Source: an uncultured Bacilli bacterium (GTDB taxonomy: Bacteria; Bacillota_I; Bacilli_A; RF39; UBA660). Taken from it: a DNA stretch of 58,904 nt. Location: NCBI GenBank assembly GCA_947628435.1, contig CANQZW010000001.1, positions 76,013 to 134,916 on the forward strand. The letters are read 5' to 3'. Positions 52,184 to 58,904 of the stretch are shown here, piece by piece (positions within the stretch are counted from its first letter, which is position 1; every line of letters begins with the position of its first letter). The notes beneath the pieces are model-generated. The model saw nothing but the letters and a program-made list of their open reading frames with translations, did not search any database and had not been told where the DNA came from. Made by a program: the position numbers and the translations under genes.

Positions 52184-53578
52184 AATATATACCTCATCAC
52201 CATCTTTAAATTCTACGTTTTTGTTATATGCGTTTTCTTCATCATCATCATAGTTATATTCTTTATCTTGGCTTTCTTTTATTTTTTGCATTGACTCGCT
52301 ACTTAACTTTATCGTTAAATTAATATCATTTAATTTACCATAATCATGAAACTTTCTTTTTCTTAAATCACTTATTATAAGATTATAACCATCTTTAAAT
52401 GAATATTTACTGTTTTCTTTTTTCTTATATTCTAAATCATCATTAAATTCATAATCTTTATTAAAATCATAATACGTGACGGTTGCAAGAATATTATCTT
52501 GCATACTATCATCTATTTTATAATAACAAGATGTATGATAAATACTATTACAAGTAAGTTTGGTATCTTCCGTGTATTTTTCTTCCTTTTTCTTAACTAT
52601 TTTCTTATACTCATTTGGTGCTCCATCAACATACGTTGTATTAATTATTTCATAAAATGACAAACCAATTCCAATAACAAATAATATTACCGTTGTAATT
52701 ATGCTTCCTAATAATAATTTCGAGTTTAACTTTATATTAAATATAAATCTAAACAATATATCTAAAAAAATATAATTTAAACTTACGTAAGTTAACCCAC
52801 ACATAAATATCCCAACGTAAGGAACACCTTGTAAAAGCAAAATAAAACCAATTATTAGAAATGAAAATGATAATAATAAACTAAATACGGCTGGTATTAT
52901 TATAAATATTAAGCTAACCTTTATTATGGTTATTACTATTTTTCCAAAAGATCCTTGTTTTTCACTTTCGTTTTTACCATTTTTTTCTTTTACGATTATT
53001 TTTTTATTTTCTTTAACAGAAGTAGAACTTACTAAATCCTCGTTAAAATATCTTTTTTTAACGAAATTTACTATTCCAACGATTGATAAAATTAAATAAA
53101 TTATTTCTATCATGTATTTCCATATAATAGCAAGTAAAGAGCCAAATGGAGATATTAGTTTTTCTAAAAATAAGCAACCGATTTTTTGAATTATTGTAAC
53201 TGGTAATTTTAAAATAGCAATAAAGAAAATTAATAAAATAAATTCGACAATAAATCTAATAACATCTTTTTTTGATTTTTTTGAAATTTGTTTAACGAAG
53301 TCTTTAACAAAGCATACCATACCTTCTATAAAATCTTCAAATGCATTTTTTTCTTTTATTTCTTTTTCATAATCTTTATTTATCTTATAAGCAGATAAAA
53401 TTTCCTTTACCAATTCATCGAAATCTCCAAAATCTTTTATTGCTTCTTCTTCGGTTTTACCAGATGAAATTTTTTCATTAATATGTCCTTCATATTCTTC
53501 AATTATATCCTCGATTTCATCTTCATTTAGTATTTTAAGTTTTTTTCTTAACTTGTCTAAAAAAGTTTTTTTATTCAT
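52178..53578 (-). CDS. HAAS/DUF1700-domain membrane protein
   Basis: 466 residues from ATG 53576-53578, ten bases after GGAG. Residues 1-75 are the HAAS domain (KTFLDKLRKKLKILNEDE, INEKISSGKTEEEAIKDFG), which pairs with PadR regulators. Then several membrane helices with two clusters (about residues 110-175 and 215-300), and an extracellular tail that contains a Cys pair (LTCNSIYHTSCYYKI) and ends acidic. HAAS proteins are thought to relay signals to the PadR partner; the ligand is unknown. It overlaps padR by 8 bases. Confidence 0.88.
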   Translation of the reverse strand: MNKKTFLDKLRKKLKILNEDEIEDIIEEYEGHINEKISSGKTEEEAIKDFGDFDELVKEILSAYKINKDYEKEIKEKNAFEDFIEGMVCFVKDFVKQISKKSKKDVIRFIVEFILLIFFIAILKLPVTIIQKIGCLFLEKLISPFGSLLAIIWKYMIEIIYLILSIVGIVNFVKKRYFNEDLVSSTSVKENKKIIVKEKNGKNESEKQGSFGKIVITIIKVSLIFIIIPAVFSLLLSFSFLIIGFILLLQGVPYVGIFMCGLTYVSLNYIFLDILFRFIFNIKLNSKLLLGSIITTVILFVIGIGLSFYEIINTTYVDGAPNEYKKIVKKKEEKYTEDTKLTCNSIYHTSCYYKIDDSMQDNILATVTYYDFNKDYEFNDDLEYKKKENSKYSFKDGYNLIISDLRKRKFHDYGKLNDINLTIKLSSESMQKIKESQDKEYNYDDDEENAYNKNVEFKDGDEVYID

Positions 53579-53894
53579 TATGCTCACACTCCTTTATAAA
53601 TTTACTAACGTTTTCATTAAATTTAATCCACTCACCTAATAATTTATCTTTTCTTTCTTTTCCTAATACCGTTAAATGATAATACTTTCTAGGAGGTCCT
53701 TCGGTTGATTCTTTTAAATAAGTTTCAAAATAATTTTCGTTGGTAAGTCTTTTTAAAATAGGATATATAGTTCCCTCATTAACATCAACTATTTTAGATA
53801 CTTCTTCAACTAATTCATACCCATACTTATCTTCATTTTCAACCATAAGCATTACCAGTAATTCTAAAACCCCTTTTTTAAATTGAGTATTAAT
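53571..53894 (-). CDS. PadR-family transcriptional regulator
   Basis: About 107 residues. Winged-helix: FKKGVLELLVMLMV, YGYELVEEVSKIVDVNEG, TIYPILKRLTNENYFETY, and GPPRKYYHLTVLGKE with the Arg-Lys-Tyr-Tyr wing. Relatives begin Met-Asn-Thr-Gln-Phe-Lys-Lys-Gly, and here the Met position is an ATT codon (53892-53894), six bases after AGAGGTG; the only upstream candidate is a GTG at 53901-53903 that lies within that ribosome site. It would repress its own operon. The stop overlaps the HAAS start by 8 bases. Confidence 0.86.
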   Translation of the reverse strand: MNTQFKKGVLELLVMLMVENEDKYGYELVEEVSKIVDVNEGTIYPILKRLTNENYFETYLKESTEGPPRKYYHLTVLGKERKDKLLGEWIKFNENVSKFIKECEHNE

Positions 53895-53914
53895 AATAAT
53901 CACCTCTTGCTCTA

Positions 53915-53950
53915 ATAATAACACCTAGTACTATGCATTGTCAAGTACTA
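53915..53950 (-). promoter_or_regulatory. padR promoter with candidate PadR operator
   Basis: Minus strand TTGACA (53939-53944), 18-base spacer, TATTAT (53915-53920). Two AGTACT palindromes (53945-53949 region and 53927-53932) flank the -35, ten bases apart, which could be a PadR dimer site that blocks polymerase. Confidence 0.5.
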
Positions 53951-53969
53951 AATTATGCAAAATAAAAAC

Positions 53970-53987
53970 AGTAAATATTAATTTACT
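53970..53987 (-). terminator. Terminator of the DHH gene
   Basis: AGTAAAT/ATTTACT stem with a four-base loop, then GTTTTTATTTT on the minus strand. Confidence 0.6.
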
Positions 53988-55017
53988 ATTTTTTTATTTT
54001 TTTTAAAGTAATAATATCAAGTATTTGCTTTTTTAATTCATCAGCATCTTTATAAATAGCAGGACAAGATGCACTAACGGTATTACCTCCACCGTTATTT
54101 AAAATATACATAATATTATTTATTCCAATTTTATCTACTACCTTACCTCTTGCACTAACATCATAACTTCCATCTTTTGTTTTTGCTGCAACTATTGCGG
54201 CATCACACCTATAATTTAATGCGTAATCAGCCGCTTTAGCTATTTCTTCCTTAGTAAAAACTCCATCATCACAAACTGATATAAACACCGTTATATTAAC
54301 AGGAAAAGCTTTATCAACTAATAAATGAACTTTTCTATCACTTTCAAAGTCAAGAGCAAAATAATCATCTACCCTTAACTGATCCGCACCCTTATTGATA
54401 AGACCTGCTACTGCTTCTAAAGTACTAACAAATTTATTTTTATTAAGTTTATTAGTATCAAGATATATGCCTGCTAACAAAAACGTATAATAAAAAGTAT
54501 CACTTGAAGTAATGTTATACTGCTTAAGTAAATAATACATTATTTCACTACAACTTGAAACATTTGTCAAAATTAGTTTATTTTTTGTTTTTATCGTATT
54601 ATCATCCTCAGTATGATGGTCAACTACTATGATATCTTTAAATTGCTTATACTTACCATCTAATGCAGTTTTAAATGTTTTATTAACATCAACAGTTATT
54701 AAAAGATCATTTTGTGTTTTACTATTTTCGTAATCATCAACTGATATAATAATAAATTTTTCTTTAATCTTATCTATCATTTCTTTTACTTCATCTGATA
54801 AATCATCTTCAGAATCATTTATTATTATGTATGGAGCTTTTTTATGTCTTTTGCATATTAAAGCCATTGCTCCTAAAGATGCTATTGCATCAAAATCTAA
54901 TTTTTCATGCGCAATTAAAAACACTTGATTAGATTTTTTAATATTTTCAGTTAAATTAGTTTTAAACTCATTTATTGTTTGTTTTAATACATCTTCTTGT
55001 TTTTCATTTGATTTCAT
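53986..55017 (-). CDS. DHH/DHHA1 phosphoesterase, GdpP-type domain without PAS-GGDEF
   Basis: 343 residues. DHH motifs: LIAHEKLDFDAIASLGAMA, LITVDVNKTFKTAL, VVDHHTEDD, and LAGIYLDTNKLNKNK; C-terminal DHHA1 has SYDVSARGKV and ILNNGGGNTVSASC. The sequence resembles the catalytic half of GdpP, the cyclic-di-AMP phosphodiesterase, but the membrane and GGDEF domains are missing. It could hydrolyse c-di-AMP, pApA or nanoRNA. The Gly-Gly-Gly-His motif of DHHA1 is Gly-Gly-Gly-Asn here. Stand-alone gene between padR and tex. Confidence 0.87.
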   Translation of the reverse strand: MKSNEKQEDVLKQTINEFKTNLTENIKKSNQVFLIAHEKLDFDAIASLGAMALICKRHKKAPYIIINDSEDDLSDEVKEMIDKIKEKFIIISVDDYENSKTQNDLLITVDVNKTFKTALDGKYKQFKDIIVVDHHTEDDNTIKTKNKLILTNVSSCSEIMYYLLKQYNITSSDTFYYTFLLAGIYLDTNKLNKNKFVSTLEAVAGLINKGADQLRVDDYFALDFESDRKVHLLVDKAFPVNITVFISVCDDGVFTKEEIAKAADYALNYRCDAAIVAAKTKDGSYDVSARGKVVDKIGINNIMYILNNGGGNTVSASCPAIYKDADELKKQILDIITLKKIKK

Positions 55018-55082
55018 AATATTCCTCGTAGCAATTATAATACTACATTTCTAAAAAAAGTCAAACAATCAAACTAATTTTA

Positions 55083-57242
55083 TTAAACATTTTTAATCAA
55101 ACTTAAAGCAACTTTTTCTTTATCTTCAAATATTTGTTCAACATAACAATCAACTATATCACCTACGCTTAATACATCAGACGGATGTTTTATGTAATCT
55201 TTTGATATTTTAGATATATGTACTAATCCATCATTATGAAGACCAACATCAATAAAAGCTCCAAAGTCTACTACGTTTCTAACGGTACCTTGTAATTTCA
55301 TACCAACTTTTAAATCTTTAATATTTAAAACATCACTTTTTAATATTGGCTGTGGATATTCATCTCTTGGATCTCGATTTGGTTTTTTTAAACAATTTAT
55401 TACATCTTCTAACGTATAAATATCAGTATCCAATTTAGTTAAATAATCTTTCGCAGATATTTTATTTAAACATTTAATTAAACCATCAGTTCCAACATCA
55501 CTTAAATCAAAATTAAGCTCCTTAAGTAATTTTAAGGCAATTTGATAACTTTCTGGGTGAATACTTGTTTGATCAAGTACATTATTACCTTCTGTTATTC
55601 TTAAAAAACCAATTGATTGTTCATATACTTTATCACTTAAAATTTTATTTTTCTTTATTTCTTCTCTAGAATTTATCCTACCATGTTTTTGTCTATAATC
55701 TATTATTTTTTCTATGTTATTTTTCTTTATTCCAGATACATACTTTAGTAGTGATGCAGATGCCGTATTTACGTTAACTCCAACACTATTAACTGCTTTT
55801 GATACGATAAAATCTAAACTTTCGGATAATTTTTTTTGAGAAACATCATGTTGGTATAAACCAACGCCAATTCCTTCTGGTGGAACCTTAACAAGTTCAG
55901 AAAGAGGATCTTGTAATCTTCTTCCTATTGATACCGCACTTCTTTTTTCAACTGCTAAATCTGGAAATTCTTCAATTGCTACCTTACTTGCACTATAAAT
56001 TGATGCACCAGCCTCAGATACTATAACATATTTACAATCTAAATTGTTTTCCTTAATTAGATCAGCACAAAAACGTTCTGACTGTCTTGATGCAGTACCA
56101 TTACCTATTGCAATTACATCAACGTTATATTTTTTTATTAAAGAGATAACCTCTAATTTATACTTATTAATAACTTGCTCTGATATATCTTTTAAAAATG
56201 GTTTTATAACGGTAGAATCTAAGTATTTACCAGTTTTATCAATAACCGCTAATTTACATCCATTAACATATCCAGGATCAAATGCTAAAACAGTTTTTTC
56301 TTTCATTGGAGGAGTAAGTAGTAAACTTTCTAAGTTTTTACTAAAATTTTCGATTGCAACATCTTGAGCCTTATCAGTTAAATCACTTCTTATTTCTCTT
56401 TGAATAGATGGAAAAATAAGCCTTTTATAACTATCTTCTATTGCATCCTTTATTAATTGTGCACAAAAACTTTTATCATTTTTAATGTTTTTACTTTCTA
56501 AATATTCTTTTATTTTGGAATCATCAGCATCTATTTTAACAGATATTACTCCTTGATTTTCTGCTCTGTTTATAGCAAGTATTCGATGTGGCTTAATTTT
56601 AACTAATGGTTCACTGTAATCATAATACATCTCATATGTTTTTTTATCATCTAAGCCGTCTTTTTTTATATTAGTTTTTAAAATACCATACTTATATATG
56701 TTACTTCTAATATACTTTCTAAAAAACGCATTATCACTAATCCACTCTGCAATAATGTATTTAGCACCTTGTATTGCGGTATCAGCATCTTTAACAAAAT
56801 CATTTAAAAACCCATTTGAAATAGTTTTAAAATTTCCATTTAAAGGACACGACATAATTATTTTAGCAAGTGGTTCAAGACCATTTTTAATAGCTTCTGT
56901 TGCCTTGGTTTTTTTCTTTTCCTTATATGGCCTATATAAATCTTCTACTTCTACTAATTTATTAGCAGACATTATTTGATTTTTTAAATCATCAGTTAAA
57001 AGTCCTTTTTCATCAATTAATCTTATGACATCTTCTTTTCTTTTAAGTAAGTTTACTTGATAATCATATGCATCTTTTATTACTTTTATTTGTTCTTCAT
57101 TTAAGTTATTTGTTTTTTCTTTTCTATACCTTGCAATAAAAGGTATAGTATTACCCTCATTTAACATTTCAAGAGTTACTTCAACTTGTTTTTTTGTTAT
57201 TTTTAACTCATTACTTATATCATTAATAATTTGTTCATTCAT
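55083..57242 (-). CDS. tex: Tex-family RNA-binding transcription accessory protein
   Basis: 719 residues. N-terminal Tex_N helices (TIPFIARYRKEKTNNLNEEQ), YqgF/RNase H-like fold (VLAFDPGYVNGCKLAVID, VIAIGNGTASRQSERF), helix-hairpin-helix (NSVGVNVNTASASLLKYVSG), and a C-terminal S1 domain (LQGTVRNVVDFGAFIDVG, LVHISKISKDY). Tex binds nucleic acids and influences transcription and expression of toxin or other genes in various species. Start ATG after GGGAGG. Single gene. Confidence 0.96.
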   Translation of the reverse strand: MNEQIINDISNELKITKKQVEVTLEMLNEGNTIPFIARYRKEKTNNLNEEQIKVIKDAYDYQVNLLKRKEDVIRLIDEKGLLTDDLKNQIMSANKLVEVEDLYRPYKEKKKTKATEAIKNGLEPLAKIIMSCPLNGNFKTISNGFLNDFVKDADTAIQGAKYIIAEWISDNAFFRKYIRSNIYKYGILKTNIKKDGLDDKKTYEMYYDYSEPLVKIKPHRILAINRAENQGVISVKIDADDSKIKEYLESKNIKNDKSFCAQLIKDAIEDSYKRLIFPSIQREIRSDLTDKAQDVAIENFSKNLESLLLTPPMKEKTVLAFDPGYVNGCKLAVIDKTGKYLDSTVIKPFLKDISEQVINKYKLEVISLIKKYNVDVIAIGNGTASRQSERFCADLIKENNLDCKYVIVSEAGASIYSASKVAIEEFPDLAVEKRSAVSIGRRLQDPLSELVKVPPEGIGVGLYQHDVSQKKLSESLDFIVSKAVNSVGVNVNTASASLLKYVSGIKKNNIEKIIDYRQKHGRINSREEIKKNKILSDKVYEQSIGFLRITEGNNVLDQTSIHPESYQIALKLLKELNFDLSDVGTDGLIKCLNKISAKDYLTKLDTDIYTLEDVINCLKKPNRDPRDEYPQPILKSDVLNIKDLKVGMKLQGTVRNVVDFGAFIDVGLHNDGLVHISKISKDYIKHPSDVLSVGDIVDCYVEQIFEDKEKVALSLIKNV

Positions 57243-57292
57243 CTTTCTAACCTCCCAATGATGTACCTTATAATTATACCAAAATAATAAAA

Positions 57293-57317
57293 AAAGAGGT
57301 AATTAAAACCTCTTTTA
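57293..57317 (-). terminator. Terminator of the small membrane protein gene
   Basis: AAAAGAGGT/ACCTCTTTT stem followed by TTTTTT on the minus strand; close to the stop codon at 57321. Confidence 0.7.
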
Positions 57318-57320
57318 GTA

Positions 57321-57635
57321 CTAAAATTTCTTTCTTTTGATAAATATTCTAATAACGTAGTATAAAAATATTGCCATTATTACAACATATGCAAATATTA
57401 AAACGGTTTGGAATATTCCGCTAGTATAATTTCTAATAACTCCTGGTACTGAAGATGGTATATAAGAATTAATAAGTGAAACTATATTCTTACTTGGTAT
57501 ATAACCTTTTATTATGTTAAGGATTCTAAATATAATATCTATCATACCAAAACCAAATATATATGTTTGAAACCTTTTTGAATAAATTAAAACAAATACA
57601 ATAAATGCTATTAAAACGATTAAATCTATGTACAT
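57321..57635 (-). CDS. Small membrane protein of unknown function
   Basis: 104 residues from ATG 57633-57635, 8 bases after GGAGG; five codons upstream are excluded. Two or three membrane helices: YIDLIVLIAFIVFVLIY at the N-terminus, a middle weak one (FGMIDIIFRILNIIKGYI), and QTVLIFAYVVIMAIFLYYVI near the C-terminus, ending in basic RIFIKRKKF. No family recognised. Alone, between tex and the DUF362 gene. Confidence 0.78.
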   Translation of the reverse strand: MYIDLIVLIAFIVFVLIYSKRFQTYIFGFGMIDIIFRILNIIKGYIPSKNIVSLINSYIPSSVPGVIRNYTSGIFQTVLIFAYVVIMAIFLYYVIRIFIKRKKF

Positions 57636-57755
57636 TATAAATACCTCCATATACTATAAAAATAATAACACAATATTTAAAATGTTACAAATACATAAAC
57701 TTACTTTGTGTAAACATAAAATAATATTATTTTTTATAATAATATTTATTTAAAA

Positions 57756-57776
57756 AAAACTGAATAACTCAGTTTT
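57756..57776 (-). terminator. Terminator of the DUF362 gene
   Basis: AAAACTGA/TCAGTTTT stem with loop ATAAC; TTTT and more T on the minus strand. Confidence 0.7.
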
Positions 57777-57788
57777 AAAAAATATATA

Positions 57789-58676
57789 TTATATTTCAAT
57801 TAATTCATAGTCAGTAGAACCTAAACCTAATTTTTCGGCATAAGGTAAAATCTCTCTTCCAAGCTGCCTATCAATTCTTTCTTGTAATTTTTTAGCACCT
57901 TTTTCCTTACTATTCCATACAAGATCTATAAAAGCTTGATCAACTGCAACAGGATCTAAGGAAGCAACTATTCCTAAATCATTCATAACTGGTTCAGACT
58001 GATTTGCATCACAATCACAATCAACTGATAAGTAATTCATAACAGCTATATAAACAATTTGTTTATTATTTTCTTGTAGATAATCTGCAACTGCTTTTGA
58101 AGCTTCTGCCATAGACTCAATAAAGTCAATTTGCTTATACGGTCTTGTCCATGCTGTTGTTGGATTTTCATCTTGTCCGCAGCTATGAATATAAGCTTTG
58201 CCATTACGAGATGCAATTCCAATTGACTGGTTTTTTAAGCAAGCTCCAAATCCTCCCATCATATGACCTTTAGCATGTGCTAAATTAATAATAGAATCAT
58301 ACTTTTCAAAGTTTTTACCAACTATATCATACTTCAAATGTTTACCATTTTTAACAGGAATTTTAAATTCACCATCAGCATCCATAATATCTACATCTGC
58401 AAATGATGTAAACCCATGCTTTTTTGCGACCTTCATATGATCTTCTTTAGTATTTCTAGCACCATCGTAGGCTGTATTACATTCTATAATTGTTCCGTTT
58501 AATTTTTTTACTAAAGGTCCAATCAAATCAGCCTTTAAATATCCTTTTGAGCCATCTTCACCAGTTGATACTTTTACTCCAACTTTCCCTTTTAATTCAA
58601 CACCTAACATCTCATATATTCTTATTAAATTTTCTGGTGTTATATTCTTTGTAAAATAAACCTTTGATTTTCTCAT
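57789..58676 (-). CDS. DUF362-domain protein
   Basis: 295 residues. The DUF362 domain fills most of it: KVGVKVSTGEDGSKGYLK, GTIIECNTAYDGARNTKE, IINLAHAKGHMMGGFGACLK, and LDPVAVDQAFIDLVW. In larger relatives a ferredoxin-like 4Fe-4S domain follows; here a Cys-rich loop (NYLSVDCDCDANQ) and Cys in YIHSCGQDENPTT are the only candidate ligands. Function unknown in the family; an Fe-S or redox role is suspected. Start ATG follows GAGGTG. The gene is flanked by terminators. Confidence 0.88.
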   Translation of the reverse strand: MRKSKVYFTKNITPENLIRIYEMLGVELKGKVGVKVSTGEDGSKGYLKADLIGPLVKKLNGTIIECNTAYDGARNTKEDHMKVAKKHGFTSFADVDIMDADGEFKIPVKNGKHLKYDIVGKNFEKYDSIINLAHAKGHMMGGFGACLKNQSIGIASRNGKAYIHSCGQDENPTTAWTRPYKQIDFIESMAEASKAVADYLQENNKQIVYIAVMNYLSVDCDCDANQSEPVMNDLGIVASLDPVAVDQAFIDLVWNSKEKGAKKLQERIDRQLGREILPYAEKLGLGSTDYELIEI

Positions 58677-58767
58677 TTAAACATTCACCTCTATTATATT
58701 ATAACATAAATAACAAAGCCTAATGCATTTAAAAATATAAACAAAATAAAATTTTTTAAGTATTTTA

Positions 58768-58793
58768 AAACCTGAACTTTATTGTTCAGGTTT
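58768..58793 (-). terminator. Terminator of the gene at the right edge
   Basis: Ten-base stem AAACCTGAAC/GTTCAGGTTT with a six-base loop, then TTTT on the minus strand; 52 bases after the stop codon at 58845. Confidence 0.75.
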
Positions 58794-58844
58794 ATTATCA
58801 ATATGGTGCTCTAAAGGAAGAAGTACGACAACTTTTTAAAGCAC

Positions 58845-58904
58845 TTATTCTTTAATTTGTTCCTCATAAATAATATCATCTGCTGAATCAAAAGCAGGAC
58901 AATC
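58845..58904 (-). CDS. C-terminal end of an unidentified protein
   Basis: Only the last 19 residues are in the window (DCPAFDSADDIIYEEQIKE followed by TAA); the rest lies to the right. The tail is acidic and no family can be inferred. The terminator 52 bases downstream supports this being a real gene end. Confidence 0.5.
   Translation of the reverse strand, partial: DCPAFDSADDIIYEEQIKE

Overview
The window comes from a very AT-rich, Gram-positive-type bacterium, most likely an uncultured member of the Bacilli (Erysipelotrichales/RF39/RFN20-like) or a close relative. The gene orders rimP-nusA-ylxR-infB-rbfA, rpsO-pnp and ftsY-ylxM-ffh support this, as do an RNase J, a PadR/HAAS pair and a SUF cluster with SufU. 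TGG encodes Trp throughout and TGA serves as a stop, so I used the standard bacterial code. The cell appears to form endospores: there are relatives of the coat proteins CotD, CotY/CotZ and CotF and two YjcZ-type mini-proteins. At least two of these loci have good mother-cell sigma-K (CATAnnnTA) -10 elements upstream.

Layout. 1-391: start of a pyrimidine-nucleoside phosphorylase gene that runs off the left edge. 483-821: tail-less SSB. 1026-5961: SUF operon (sufC, short sufD, sufS, sufU, an unknown gene, sufB). 6073-8917: serine hydrolase, M19 dipeptidase and a decayed gene. 9013-13549: HIT protein, VanY-like carboxypeptidase, two YjcZ genes, PrsA-like foldase, RecX and RNA polymerase omega. 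13618-18283: unknown protein, CotD-like coat protein, SRP genes (ffh, ylxM, ftsY) and an unknown helical protein. 18405-23743: RNase J, PNPase, S15 and TruB. 23786-27273: large coiled-coil protein and a GNAT-kinase-membrane fusion. 27374-31512: translation/transcription operon with a half-length RimP. 31629-34553: two WG-repeat genes and the relic of a third. 34673-39926: CPBP protease, metallophosphoesterase, orphan histidine kinase, Cys-less EIIB-like protein, CotY-like protein and a SEDS protein.

39959-46245: seven tRNA genes (Glu, Ile, Ala, Pro, Arg, Pro, Arg), all on the minus strand. Between them lie a three-gene 2-hydroxyacyl-CoA-dehydratase-activase-like module (COG3580/COG3581/COG1924 type), CotF-like genes, an LLH-type holin, exonuclease III and a GNAT enzyme. 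46356-58904: a P-loop kinase, MscL, a minus-strand run (thioredoxin-like, rhomboid, MnmA, CinA C-terminal domain, membrane protein, MBL hydrolase, pyrophosphatase), the HAAS/PadR pair, a GdpP-like DHH phosphoesterase, Tex, a DUF362 protein and the end of one more gene.

Most of the window is ordinary chromosomal housekeeping. I saw no CRISPR array, insertion sequence or prophage. The points most worth a second look are the three-gene activase module, the unknown gene inside the SUF operon, the expanding and decaying WG-repeat family, the GNAT-kinase fusion, the EIIB-like protein without its phosphorylatable Cys, the half-length RimP, and two genes that may use non-canonical start codons.
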